From Clostridia bacterium (GTDB lineage Bacteria > Bacillota > Clostridia > Peptostreptococcales > JAAYPU01), in contig JADQBM010000008.1 of NCBI GenBank assembly GCA_016278615.1, positions 18,237 through 82,236 on the forward strand: 64,000 nucleotides of DNA, given 5' to 3'. The notes beneath the pieces were generated by a model. The model did not search any database, was not told the origin of the DNA, and was given only the letters and a program-made list of their open reading frames with translations. Both the position numbers and the translations under genes were made by a program. Below are positions 27,332 to 35,970 of the stretch, piece after piece. The number at the start of each line of letters is the position of its first letter. The first letter of the stretch is position 1.

Positions 27332-27359
27332 ATTATAGATTAATGGACTGTTTTTTCAA
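27332..27359 (-). promoter_or_regulatory. Putative promoter of ackA
   Basis: On the minus strand TTGAAA (27359-27354) and TATAAT (27337-27332) are 16 bases apart, 66 bases before the ackA start. Confidence 0.6.
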
Positions 27360-27429
27360 GTGTAATAGGCAGATTTCTATATAAACTTGTATATTTTCCT
27401 AAAAATCATGTATGATATTGATACAGGAG

Positions 27430-27725
27430 ACAGTAAAAGAAAGAAAAGATAGATAATAGATAAGAGATAACAGATAACAGTTAAGGTGGATTTTTTTCCA
27501 AAATCTTTATCTTGTCATTGGGATCTCATTAATTTATGTAGGGGCTGGTCTTGTGCCTGCCCGTGATTAGATTCAATTTAAAACGGGGGATAGAGGAAAA
27601 CTCTATATCTACACTATTTAGTCTATGTTAACTGGAAACCTCGTACTTCGAACAATGGGCAGGCACGGGGACCAGCCCCTACGAACTTACACTACTCCGA
27701 AGGAGTCTATTTATACTTAAACTTC
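27430..27725. repeat. Repeat region with AGATAAT array and inverted pair of type-A modules
   Basis: A heptamer array (AGATAAT/AGATAAC, about 27449-27482) ends in AAGGTGG, followed by a short hairpin near 27487. A type-A module lies at 27538-27564 and an inverted one at 27657-27683, with about 90 bases between, so the pair can form a large hairpin. ACTCC-GAA-GGAGT (near 27693-27705) follows. No gene is seen in the 27267-27759 gap. Confidence 0.8.
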
Positions 27726-27759
27726 AGAGTTAAAGTTTTTTTGAAAGGCGAATGATTAA

Positions 27760-28995
27760 ATGAATGTATTGGGTATTGTAGCTGAGTATAATCCGTTTCA
27801 TAATGGTCATCTTTACCACCTAAATCGGTCTGTAGAAATTTGCAAAGCAGATTATACTGTGTGTGTTATGAGTGGTAATTTTGTACAAAGAGGCGAACCT
27901 GCCTTGTTTAATAAATGGATACGTGCAGAAGCAGCTGTGAAAAATGGAATTGACCTTGTCATAGAGCTACCATTCGCCTTTGCAAGCAGTAGCGCTGAGC
28001 ACTTCTCTCAGGGAGCAGTTTCTATTTTAAACAAGCTAGGATGTGTGACTCACATTTCTTTTGGAAGTGAAACCGGGCGTATTGAGCCTCTATATTCGGC
28101 TGCCAAAATTCTATCTCATGAATCCCTCCTCTTTAAAGAACATTTGAAAAATAATCTTTCAAAAGGGATTTCCTTTCCTAATGCAAGGGAGATCAGTTTA
28201 AATAAAATTGCTAAGGACTCCAGTTCCACTAATGTCTTAAATCAACCCAACAATATACTGGGGGTTGAGTATTTAAAATGGCTCATCCGTTTAAATAGTA
28301 CTATAGAGCCTATTACCATTCCCAGACATATCGCCGACTATAATGATGACAGCATTATACATAGCATCTGTAGCGCAACCGCTATCCGAAAACTTATGGA
28401 AGATACCAAAGAACCCGAACCATTGAAAAATATAACGCCTTCTCTTACCTATGAAACCATTTTAGAACATATGAATAATGGGGTTACACCTTTATTTATA
28501 TGTGATGTGTTTCATTATATTAAATACAAACTTTTAATGAGTGACCCCACAGAAATACGAGATATTTTTTCTGTCTCAGAAGGCATAGAAAACCGTATAT
28601 GCAATCTAACCTATCGTCAAAATACCATGGAAGATCTAATAAGCCATATTAAAACAAAACGCTATACCCGTACAAGCATTCAACGCATATTAATACATAT
28701 ACTTATGGGTTTATCTAAAATGGATATGCATACCTTTCAAGTCGATGAAAATTGCCTATACGCCCGCATTCTTGGTTTCTCCCTCAAAGGGTCTCAGCTT
28801 ATTCGCTTGATCAAGGAATCAGACACAACGACGCTCCCGCTTCTTACAAATATTAATAAAGAAGCAACTGAGAATTCTTCTTTTTATCCCCTTTTAAAAT
28901 ACGATATTTTATCCTCTGATGTCTACCATCTCGCTTCAGGAAAGTATGACATGTACCAAGAATCCGACTATGTTAAGAAACCGTTTATACTATAG
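27760..28995 (+). CDS. tmcAL: tRNA(Met) cytidine acetate ligase
   Basis: 411-residue nucleotidyltransferase-fold enzyme (formerly YlbM) that makes N4-acetylcytidine at the wobble base of elongator tRNA-Met using acetate and ATP. The N-terminal GIVAEYNPFHNGHLYHL and YTVCVMSGNFVQRGEP are diagnostic. ATG follows GAAAGGCG. It lies near ackA, whose product is acetate. Confidence 0.94.
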   Translation: MNVLGIVAEYNPFHNGHLYHLNRSVEICKADYTVCVMSGNFVQRGEPALFNKWIRAEAAVKNGIDLVIELPFAFASSSAEHFSQGAVSILNKLGCVTHISFGSETGRIEPLYSAAKILSHESLLFKEHLKNNLSKGISFPNAREISLNKIAKDSSSTNVLNQPNNILGVEYLKWLIRLNSTIEPITIPRHIADYNDDSIIHSICSATAIRKLMEDTKEPEPLKNITPSLTYETILEHMNNGVTPLFICDVFHYIKYKLLMSDPTEIRDIFSVSEGIENRICNLTYRQNTMEDLISHIKTKRYTRTSIQRILIHILMGLSKMDMHTFQVDENCLYARILGFSLKGSQLIRLIKESDTTTLPLLTNINKEATENSSFYPLLKYDILSSDVYHLASGKYDMYQESDYVKKPFIL

Positions 28996-29215
28996 AACAG
29001 GGGACAGGGGACAGGGAACAGGGAACAGGGAAAGACCCGATCCTACATCACACAACTTGTCTTCTCCCTATAACAAGATGAAGATTTTGGAACAAAATCC
29101 ACCTAAACTGTTATCTCTTATCTGTTATCTGTCTTTTCCCTGTCACCTGTCACCTGTCACCTGTCACCTGTCACCTGTCACCTGTCACCTGTCACCTGTC
29201 ACCTAAATTTTAATT
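28996..29215. repeat. Heptamer arrays including eight perfect CACCTGT copies
   Basis: ACAGGGG/ACAGGGA heptamers (about 28998-29032), hairpin GATTTTG-GAA-CAAAATC at 29083-29099 followed by CCACCT, ATCTGTT heptamers, then eight exact tandem CACCTGT units at 29144-29199. The first and last arrays are roughly complementary. The region lies between tmcAL and ylbJ. Confidence 0.85.
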
Positions 29216-29248
29216 CTTAATCCATTTCTCGCTGAATATAATTGTCAT

Positions 29249-30430
29249 ATGAATAATGATAAGCGTTCTTACATGAATTACATATTGGCACTTTTTCTAT
29301 CCATTCTCGTTGCTATTATGATGGTTGTTTTTCCAAGGGAATCTCTTGCAGCCTCAAAGTATGGCATTGACTTATGGTTCAATAACGTTCTGCCGGCATT
29401 GCTACCTTTTTTTGTTTGCACCAAAGTCATGACCCGCCTTGGTGTTTCAAAAATCATTGGTAGGTTTTTAGAGCCTATTATGCGACCTATTTTTCGCGTT
29501 CCTGGAGAAGCTTCCTTTGTATTTGTGGTTAGTATCACTTCGGGCTATCCCATTGGCATAAAGTTAGTGACTGAAATGCGTCAAAAGAAAACCATTACTC
29601 AAAATGAAGCAGAAAGAATGCTATCATTTTGCAGCACTTCCGGTCCTCTATTTATTTTAGGCGCGGTTGGTGTTGGTATGTTTGGGAATACAGCTCTTGG
29701 ATGGAGCATTGCATTTTCCCACTTCGCTGGCGCCCTTCTTAACGGAATCATTTTCAGATTTCACGGGAAGTCCAATAGATTTTATCAAGAAAGAAAGAGC
29801 TTTTCAGAAGTTTTCAAGGACGCGAAGATAGAAAGCAGAAGCAATCAATCATTTATTGTTTTTTTAGGAGAAGCTATTATAGATTCATTTAAAACCTTAC
29901 TGCTAATCTGTGGCTATATTGTCCTTTTTTCCATATTTGTAACCTTATTTGAAAAATTTTTTCTCCTCCATTTATTATCTGCCTTAGATTGCTTTCATGG
30001 CAATATGGAAGTTCTATCTTCTTGTTTAAAAGGTTTTTTCGAAATGACCATTGGATGCAGTGCAGTATCACAAGTTTCAAATATTTCCTTTATAACCACC
30101 TCTATACTATGTACTGCCATAGTGTCCTGGGGAGGACTCTCTACTCTTGCTCAGGCCTTAACTTTCATCTCCCAAACCGATATTAATGGCACACTGTATA
30201 CGGTTTCAAAACTCTCTCATGCTTTTTGTTCCATATTATGTGCCTTTATCTTTGTACCTCTAATGCTTAAATATCAACCCGTCGCCTCTAATGTATTCAA
30301 CGTTTCCAACACAGTAATTAACAGCAGTTTTGTTTACAAACTGCTGTTTTCTACAAAATTAATGATGGTGGTCATACTTGTTTTTATTCTTACAGCTATA
30401 TTAAGTCAAATAAAGTCCAGAAAAAAATAA
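29249..30430 (+). CDS. ylbJ: Sporulation integral membrane protein YlbJ
   Basis: 393-residue membrane protein with about eight to ten hydrophobic segments, needed for spore cortex or late sporulation in Bacillus. Seen: WFNNVLPALLPFFVCTKVM, ITSGYPIGIKLVTEM, FCSTSGPLFILGAVGVGMFG. The start is not certain: no good ribosome site precedes 29249, and an in-frame ATG lies at 29273. Downstream of tmcAL, a frequent pairing in this phylum. Confidence 0.92.
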   Translation: MNNDKRSYMNYILALFLSILVAIMMVVFPRESLAASKYGIDLWFNNVLPALLPFFVCTKVMTRLGVSKIIGRFLEPIMRPIFRVPGEASFVFVVSITSGYPIGIKLVTEMRQKKTITQNEAERMLSFCSTSGPLFILGAVGVGMFGNTALGWSIAFSHFAGALLNGIIFRFHGKSNRFYQERKSFSEVFKDAKIESRSNQSFIVFLGEAIIDSFKTLLLICGYIVLFSIFVTLFEKFFLLHLLSALDCFHGNMEVLSSCLKGFFEMTIGCSAVSQVSNISFITTSILCTAIVSWGGLSTLAQALTFISQTDINGTLYTVSKLSHAFCSILCAFIFVPLMLKYQPVASNVFNVSNTVINSSFVYKLLFSTKLMMVVILVFILTAILSQIKSRKK

Positions 30431-30442
30431 CATCGAAATAAT

Positions 30443-30982
30443 TTATGCTTCTTCAGAAGCTTTTTCATTTTGTGTTTTATACATCATGGTTCGTATTTCA
30501 TTTCTATTGTTAGCTAGAGTTTCTCCCATATTCTCAAAGTTTCTCTGAAGACTCGCAAACATTTCATCCATGTATGTAGATTGGAGTTTCTCTATTTTTG
30601 TTTGGGCATCTCCAAGAATACTATCAACATATTCAAGGGCATTCTTTTTCATTTCTCTTGCACTTTCTTCTGAGATCCTCATTATCTCTTCAGCTCTAGC
30701 ACGTGCTTTCAGTGATAAATCATCATTTTCTATCATGGATTCAATGTTTGATCTTGCATCTTTAATCATCATTTCTGATTCTTTTTGTGCTTCTGCAAGA
30801 ATTCTTTGTCTCTCCTCTTTAATCCATTGTGCCTGTTGTATTTCATCGGGAAGTTCTACCCTTATTTCTTTAACGATTTCCAAAACCTCATTACCATCTA
30901 CTAGAATTTTTCCAGTCAAAGGAAAGCCGGAACTATTTTCTATAACATCTTCTAATTCATCAAGTAAATGTAGCACCTTCAT
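30443..30982 (-). CDS. Coiled-coil protein, ATP-synthase-b/DivIVA-like
   Basis: About 179 residues, mostly long charged helix from residue 45 on (EERQRILAEAQKESEMMIKDA..., ARARAEEIMRISEESAREMKKNA), with a short N-terminal domain (VLHLLDELEDVIENSS, ILVDGNEVLEIVKEI). Proteins of this build are regularly next to coaD in Clostridia and are often labelled ATPase; I see no nucleotide motif. ATG 30982 is well spaced from GGAGGGG. It starts 16 bases after coaD. Confidence 0.8.
   Translation of the reverse strand: MKVLHLLDELEDVIENSSGFPLTGKILVDGNEVLEIVKEIRVELPDEIQQAQWIKEERQRILAEAQKESEMMIKDARSNIESMIENDDLSLKARARAEEIMRISEESAREMKKNALEYVDSILGDAQTKIEKLQSTYMDEMFASLQRNFENMGETLANNRNEIRTMMYKTQNEKASEEA
30447..30465 (+). 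terminator. ylbJ terminator inside the convergent gene
   Basis: GCTTCT-TC-AGAAGC followed by TTTTT on the plus strand. It overlaps the last codons of the minus-strand coiled-coil gene. Confidence 0.65.
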
Positions 30983-30998
30983 TATTGTCCCCTCCATT

Positions 30999-31478
30999 TT
31001 AATTATTAAGCTTCTTCTTCATATATTCTATTACCTTTTCAGGTACAAGGTCTTCGATATTTCCGCCAAACATAAACACTTCTTTCACTAAACTTGAGCT
31101 AATATATGAATAGTCTGATTTCGTCATTAAAAACAATGTTTCCATTTGTGAATAGAGTTTTCTATTCATTTGAGCCATTTGGAATTCATATTCAAAGTCC
31201 GTTGTAGCTCGAAGCCCTCTTATGACAGCATCAATATCATTTCTTTTTACATAGTTAATTAATAATCCCGAAAAACTATCAACTACAATATTGCCCAATC
31301 CGTCAGTCACTTCTTTAATCATTTCTATTCGTTCCTCAACAGAAAAGAAAGGGACTTTTGAGGGATTGTTTAATACTCCAATAACCAACTTGTCAGAAAA
31401 TTTAACCGCCCTATTGATCATATCCATGTGCCCATTTGTAATGGGGTCAAAGGTTCCTGGATACAGGTTGATTCGCAT
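30999..31478 (-). CDS. coaD: Phosphopantetheine adenylyltransferase
   Basis: Fourth step of coenzyme A synthesis. 159 residues. Seen: YPGTFDPITNGHMDMI (HxGH motif), VIRGLRATTDFEYE, and YSYISSSLVKEV. AGGAGG precedes ATG. Operon order rsmD-coaD is the usual one. Confidence 0.97.
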   Translation of the reverse strand: MRINLYPGTFDPITNGHMDMINRAVKFSDKLVIGVLNNPSKVPFFSVEERIEMIKEVTDGLGNIVVDSFSGLLINYVKRNDIDAVIRGLRATTDFEYEFQMAQMNRKLYSQMETLFLMTKSDYSYISSSLVKEVFMFGGNIEDLVPEKVIEYMKKKLNN

Positions 31479-31520
31479 ACATGATTTCCTCCTATTTCAG
31501 ATACGATGATGGTATCCCCC

Positions 31521-32066
31521 TTAATATTGTGAATACCTTAAAATAGAAATAGTTGTTATACCGTACCTTTTTCTTTTAATTAATTGGAATTTTTCATATT
31601 TATCTGGTACTTCTTCTTTATTGTGCTCTATCACAAGGATTCCTTCATGGGAGACTTTCTCATATGAAGAAATGCACCGGACACAATCCATCACATATCC
31701 TTTATTATAAGGAGGGTCTAAAAAAAAGATATCTGCTTTTTGCGGAATGTCCTTTAATGCTCTTTCATAATGACCTTTGATTATCGAGCTTTGTTCTGAA
31801 AAACCTGTAATGGAAATATTCTCTTTCACCATCTCTAAGCTTAAAGGACTACTGTCAACAAAATAAACTTTTTCTGCACCCCTGCTGATGGCTTCTAACC
31901 CTAAATTTCCAGTTCCAGCAAAAACGTCAACCACAACAGCTCCCCCTACATAAGGACTTATCATATTGAAAATAGATTCCTTAACTCTATCTCCGGTAGG
32001 TCTTATATCTAGGTTTTTTGGCACAATGAGTTTTCTTCCTTTGGCCTCTCCTGCAATAATTCTCAT
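31521..32066 (-). CDS. rsmD: 16S rRNA (guanine(966)-N2)-methyltransferase
   Basis: 181 residues. Seen: GEAKGRKL N-terminus, AdoMet loop DVFAGTGNLGLEAISRGA, catalytic FLDPPYNKGY. GAGGG before ATG. It is followed by coaD after 42 bases. Confidence 0.96.
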   Translation of the reverse strand: MRIIAGEAKGRKLIVPKNLDIRPTGDRVKESIFNMISPYVGGAVVVDVFAGTGNLGLEAISRGAEKVYFVDSSPLSLEMVKENISITGFSEQSSIIKGHYERALKDIPQKADIFFLDPPYNKGYVMDCVRCISSYEKVSHEGILVIEHNKEEVPDKYEKFQLIKRKRYGITTISILRYSQY

Positions 32067-32120
32067 ATCTTTACCCTCTTAATATTATATTTTATCATAT
32101 AGAATAGAAAGTGCAATACT

Positions 32121-32183
32121 AAAGGACATGCTTGAAGACATGTCCTTTAGTTTATATGTAAGATCTGTGACATGTCACAGATC
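32121..32183 (-). terminator. Two hairpins downstream of the SASP gene
   Basis: A perfect 22-base palindrome GATCTGTGACATGTCACAGATC (shown as arms GATCTGTGACA/TGTCACAGATC) lies at 32162-32183, and AAAGGACATG...CATGTCCTTT at 32121-32148. They lie between the SASP gene and rsmD. Neither has a clear T run on the minus strand, so termination is only likely. Confidence 0.5.
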
Positions 32184-32207
32184 CATATTATCTATGTTTT
32201 TTAAAAA

Positions 32208-32429
32208 TTACATAGATTGATTTTTTCCTGCTAACTGCTGTTCAGCCATTTGAACAAGGTTTCTCGTAATATAACCTCCAACATAACCGTTTTGTCTTGA
32301 GGTTAAGTTTCCTTTATCCATGTTCGCGTAATTGCTGAGACCTAGTTCATTAGCGATTTCAGTTTTCATGTTGTTTAGTGCAGCTTTTGCTTCAGGAACT
32401 ACTTTGCTATTTGTGTTATTTGTAGCCAT
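32208..32429 (-). CDS. Alpha/beta-type small acid-soluble spore protein
   Basis: 73 residues. KTEIANELGLSNYANMDKGNLTSRQNGYVGG and NLVQMAEQQL match the alpha/beta SASP family, including the Glu-Ile cleavage site used by the germination protease. ATG 32429 is six bases after AGGAGGTG; the in-frame GTG belongs to that site. It is isolated by hairpins and probably read by the forespore sigma-G. Confidence 0.93.
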   Translation of the reverse strand: MATNNTNSKVVPEAKAALNNMKTEIANELGLSNYANMDKGNLTSRQNGYVGGYITRNLVQMAEQQLAGKNQSM

Positions 32430-32525
32430 TTTTTTCACCTCCTATTGTATTGTAGTATTAATTTAACCAACAGAGGCAGAAGTATGACAAGCAAGTTTTT
32501 ACCCTTTTTCCTTTTATTAGTACCG

Positions 32526-34580
32526 TTAAATGCTAAAGTTATCCATTTTTTTAAAAAGTAAAGCAATTCTAACCTTCGCTTTTTCATTGTCTTCTTGTAG
32601 TAAGAATGGATCTTCTCCTAAAAGAATATTTGATTCCACCTGTACCTGTTTCAAAATTCTGATATGCTTAAATAAATTTGCTGTTTTCAGCTCAGGAATG
32701 CCGTGTTGCCTGGTTCCAAAAAATTCACCTGGTCCTCGAATATCTAAATCTTTCTCTGCAATGAGGAATCCATTATTTGTCTCTTCCATTATACTCATTC
32801 TCTCTTTAGCAATCTCATTGTTGCTGGCAAAGATTAATAGACAATAAGATTGATGTGCGCCTCGGCCCACTCTTCCTCTAAGCTGATGCAATTGAGCCAA
32901 TCCAAATCTTTCAGAATTTTCCACCACCATTACAGTTGCATTTGGAACATTTATTCCAACTTCAATTAATACTGTAGATATAAGAATATGTATTTCTTCT
33001 TTAATAAAACAATCCATAAGTTTTTCTTTTTCTGCCTGCTTAAGATTCCCATGTATGACAGCCACCTTATGGTCTTTAAAAAATATTTTAAGCTCGTCAT
33101 ATAGGCTTTCCACTGACTTAACATCAGAACTCTCTGAATCCTCAATAAGCGGCGCAACAATATAAGCTTGTCTCCCTTTCCCTACTTCTTCCAGGACCCT
33201 TTCATAAGCTTTTAATCTATCCGATGAAGGAATACTATTTGTTTTAATATCTTTTCTGCCTGGAGGCAATTCAGTAATTAGGGATATATCCAAATCTCCA
33301 TATAGTATTAAAGCCAATGTCCTTGGTATTGGTGTTGCTGTCATAACCAATACCTCTGGCCTCAAACCTTTTTCTGCAAGTGCAGCACGTTGGTTTACCC
33401 CAAAACGATGCTGTTCATCTGTAATAACAAGTCCAAGCTTTTGAAAGACAACATTTTCTTGTATAACAGCATGGGTTCCTATTAATAAATCAATTTTCCC
33501 AGATTGCAAGTCCAAGAATAGTTGTCGCTTTTCTTTAAGGGGAATACTTTTAGACAAAAACTCTATTCGAAAAGAGAATGATTTAAAAAACTCTTTAAAG
33601 GTTTCGAAATGTTGGCGTGCTAAAATCTCAGTAGGCGCCATTAAAACAGCCTGATAAGAAGAGATAACCGCTTTATATACAGCTACCGCCGCAATAACCG
33701 TCTTCCCTGAGCCTACATCTCCCTGTATTAATCGATTGGTTACTTTGGAGCTCTCCATGTCTTTTGACATTTCGTCCATGACTTTTTGTTGGGAAATTGT
33801 CAACGAAAAAGGAAGTTGACTGATAAATGGATCCACCGATTCTTTGGAAAAAGCAAAGCCGGCTTTTCCAGTCTGAATCTTACTTTTTATCATAAACAAC
33901 CCTGTTTGTAGAAAAAAAAGTTCCTCAAAAACCAGACGATATCTTGCTTCCTTTAGAGATTCTAAAGTGTTTGGAAAATGAATGGCTTCCAAAGCATATT
34001 GAATACCACAAAGCCGATTTCTGCTTAGGGTCTTCGAGGGCAGATATTCATCTATTTCCTCAACATGCAACATGACTTTTCGCTGAATTTTTCTTCTTTC
34101 ATTTTGGGTCATGCCTTCAGTTAGTGGATATACAGGTATCAAGCCTTTCATTTCTTCTGTGTCAGTTTCAGAAAAATCAGGATGAACCATTTGTTTCTTT
34201 CCGTGAGAAAAAGATCCTTTTCCATAGAAGTAATACGATTTACCTCTTTCGAAAGTTTTTAAATAGTAAGTAGCATTGAAAAAAATAATATCTATTTTTC
34301 CGGAATCATCTTCCACCCATAAGCTCAATATTTGTTTCCTATTCCTAACAAAATTACTTTTACTAATTTTTATAACTTTTCCCAAGATAAGTGCAGGTTC
34401 GTTATCCAATACTTCTGTTATAGGCTTAACATTGCGCCTGTCTTCATAATCTCTTGGAAAAGAATATAAGAGTTCCTTAACAGAATGAATACCCATTTTG
34501 TTAAATTTGTCGGCTTTTTTGGGTCCTATGCCTTTAATAGCCGTAATGGGCTTTTGTAAAAAGTCTTCATTGAAATCCAT
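32526..34580 (-). CDS. recG: ATP-dependent DNA helicase RecG
   Basis: 684-residue branch-migration helicase for stalled forks and Holliday junctions. Seen: N-terminal wedge/OB domain, Walker A QGDVGSGKT, DEQHRFG box, TATPIPRTLAL, LIEVGINVPNA and QLHQLRGRVGRG. Six bases after asp23, with coupled translation likely. In most Bacillota a fakA/yloV-type gene lies between asp23 and recG; it is missing here. Confidence 0.97.
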   Translation of the reverse strand: MDFNEDFLQKPITAIKGIGPKKADKFNKMGIHSVKELLYSFPRDYEDRRNVKPITEVLDNEPALILGKVIKISKSNFVRNRKQILSLWVEDDSGKIDIIFFNATYYLKTFERGKSYYFYGKGSFSHGKKQMVHPDFSETDTEEMKGLIPVYPLTEGMTQNERRKIQRKVMLHVEEIDEYLPSKTLSRNRLCGIQYALEAIHFPNTLESLKEARYRLVFEELFFLQTGLFMIKSKIQTGKAGFAFSKESVDPFISQLPFSLTISQQKVMDEMSKDMESSKVTNRLIQGDVGSGKTVIAAVAVYKAVISSYQAVLMAPTEILARQHFETFKEFFKSFSFRIEFLSKSIPLKEKRQLFLDLQSGKIDLLIGTHAVIQENVVFQKLGLVITDEQHRFGVNQRAALAEKGLRPEVLVMTATPIPRTLALILYGDLDISLITELPPGRKDIKTNSIPSSDRLKAYERVLEEVGKGRQAYIVAPLIEDSESSDVKSVESLYDELKIFFKDHKVAVIHGNLKQAEKEKLMDCFIKEEIHILISTVLIEVGINVPNATVMVVENSERFGLAQLHQLRGRVGRGAHQSYCLLIFASNNEIAKERMSIMEETNNGFLIAEKDLDIRGPGEFFGTRQHGIPELKTANLFKHIRILKQVQVESNILLGEDPFLLQEDNEKAKVRIALLFKKMDNFSI

Positions 34581-34586
34581 ATCATA

Positions 34587-34973
34587 TCAACCCTTAATCA
34601 AAATATCTCTTTTTGCAATTTTTCTTGATTTGATTCCCTTTATATAAATAAAAATGGTCTGAGGCATCATTCCAGTTGATTCCAACATGTTCTGTCTGAT
34701 TTCTTTTATCATCTTATGGGTAATATGCTTGATACTAACTCCAAATTTAAGGATGACATACAATCGAATCATGATATTGCCTTCGTCGCTTTTTCTGACA
34801 TCCACAAGATAACTATCTATATTCGCTGATATAAGATTGATAACAGCCTGTCCCTTTGAATTGGTAAGACATACAACTTCAGGATTATCTTTAATGGTAT
34901 ACTTGACTATTTTTTCTATAACTCTTTTATCAATATGGATATTTCCAAATTCATTTTTTGACTTAATAAACAT
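34587..34973 (-). CDS. Asp23/Gls24 (DUF322) family envelope stress protein
   Basis: About 128 residues. FGNIHIDKRVIEKIVKYTIKD at the start and VIL...GVSIKHITHKMIKEIRQ match the Asp23 family found beside rpmB in Bacillota, a membrane-associated stress protein in staphylococci. ATG 34973 is well spaced from AAGGTG; upstream codons are read-through. The C-terminus carries an extra basic tail (IKGIKSRKIAKRDILIKG). Confidence 0.85.
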   Translation of the reverse strand: MFIKSKNEFGNIHIDKRVIEKIVKYTIKDNPEVVCLTNSKGQAVINLISANIDSYLVDVRKSDEGNIMIRLYVILKFGVSIKHITHKMIKEIRQNMLESTGMMPQTIFIYIKGIKSRKIAKRDILIKG

Positions 34974-35130
34974 AATAATCACCTTATTCTTTATTCTTTG
35001 TGTTATCATCTTATTATATCTAAGTTTATTATTTAAAACAAAGTTTTTTGCAATCTTTTAAATTGTATGATACCAAAAATTTTGCAAATATTCAATTTGT
35101 AATTCTTTCAATCTCTTTCTCATATTTTGT

Positions 35131-35159
35131 TTTACACTTATAAGAATATATGTTATAAT
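35131..35159 (+). promoter_or_regulatory. Promoter of rpmB
   Basis: TTTACA at 35131-35136, 17-base spacer, TATAAT at 35154-35159, followed by a leader of about 67 bases to the L28 start. Confidence 0.75.
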
Positions 35160-35232
35160 ACCTTTGTTTCACGCAAAAAATTTCTATGAAATTCATTATA
35201 TTATTTGATTTGCCATTGAGGAGGTGTTTTAA

Positions 35233-35424
35233 ATGTCCAGGACTTGCGAAGTGTGCGGTAGAGGTCAGATTTCTGGTAATCAGGTCAGCCATTCAAACAG
35301 ACACACAAAAAGAAAATGGAATGTAAATGTACAAAAAATCAGAATCATTGAAGGTAGTTCTGTTATCAGAAAAACAGTTTGTACAAGATGTATCCGATCA
35401 AATAAAATCACAAGAGCAATGTGA
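35233..35424 (+). CDS. rpmB: 50S ribosomal protein L28
   Basis: 63 residues with the zinc-binding pattern CEVCGRG at the start and CTRCIRS near the end, [14 protein letters not shown] in between. ATG follows GAGGAGGTG. Divergent from asp23-recG, the usual arrangement, and closed by a terminator. Confidence 0.97.
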   Translation: MSRTCEVCGRGQISGNQVSHSNRHTKRKWNVNVQKIRIIEGSSVIRKTVCTRCIRSNKITRAM

Positions 35425-35450
35425 GATTGATATCAAAGGATATAAAAGGG

Positions 35451-35497
35451 CGGTTCTTTTTAGCTTTATGTTAAAGTTAAAAAGAACCGTTCTTTTC
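35451..35497 (+). terminator. rpmB terminator
   Basis: CGGTTCTTTTT and AAAAAGAACCG pair around a 17-base loop and are followed by TTCTTTTCTT. Confidence 0.85.
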
Positions 35498-35665
35498 TTA
35501 GCAAAAAAGTTTATATCCCAAGTATATAAGCATAAAACCAATGATAACCAGCCAAAGCCTGTATGGAAGAACAAGAATGCCAATGATAGATACCCCAAGT
35601 ATTAATAAGACCAATCCTATTATTTTCATTTCTGCATTCCAAAAAGAATACCTACCTCGTCTCAT
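35498..35665 (-). CDS. Small membrane protein with two hydrophobic segments
   Basis: 55 residues: basic start (MRRGRYSFW), then IIGLVLLILGVSIIGILVL and LWLVIIGFMLIYLGYKL. ATG 35665 is well spaced from GGGGTG. It follows another small membrane-protein gene by 13 bases. The start precedes a short first domain of about ten residues. I do not recognise the family; similar two-segment proteins are common in spore formers. Confidence 0.7.
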   Translation of the reverse strand: MRRGRYSFWNAEMKIIGLVLLILGVSIIGILVLPYRLWLVIIGFMLIYLGYKLFC

Positions 35666-35678
35666 CTTATCACCCCTA

Positions 35679-35855
35679 TCATATGAAGATATACACAATC
35701 AGTGTACAGATTAAACTTCCTAAAATAATGTACCAAAAGAGCAGTGGGGCTCCTTCTATTATTATAATACCACCTGCAACAGCCATAATAATTCCAATAA
35801 TTTTCTTTGAAAAGTTTTTTTTTTCAAAGTAACCACCCTTATATTTTAAGTCCAT
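35679..35855 (-). CDS. Small membrane protein, function unknown
   Basis: 58 residues: MDLKYKGGYFEKKNFSKK, then IIGIIMAVAGGIIIIEGAP and LLFWYIILGSLICTLIVYIFI, giving two hydrophobic segments. The ribosome site is weak. It is directly followed by the other small membrane gene; the shared topology (paired segments, about 55 residues) suggests a two-protein unit. The frame contains a 10-A run, so a sequencing or slippage error could change its N-terminus. Confidence 0.55.
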   Translation of the reverse strand: MDLKYKGGYFEKKNFSKKIIGIIMAVAGGIIIIEGAPLLFWYIILGSLICTLIVYIFI

Positions 35856-35937
35856 ATATCATTTTATAATATTAAGAAAGGGAAACCTTTGTGACAAATA
35901 ATAGGTTTTATATATTTTATGTGAATAAAATAAAAGA

Positions 35938-35964
35938 AATGAAAGATATCTCCCTTTCATTTCT
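35938..35964 (-). terminator. Terminator of the catabolic operon
   Basis: GAAATGAAAG...CTTTCATTTC stem, followed on the minus strand by TTTTATTTTATTC, just after the aminotransferase stop. Confidence 0.75.
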
Positions 35965-35970
35965 TCATGA

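Noticed and set aside
28996..29215. Possible CRISPR array
   Set aside because: The units are 7 bases and contiguous, without spacers, and no cas gene is near.
30570..31091. Long plus-strand frame opposite the coiled-coil gene and coaD
   Set aside because: Serine-rich antisense shadow of two real genes; no start signal.
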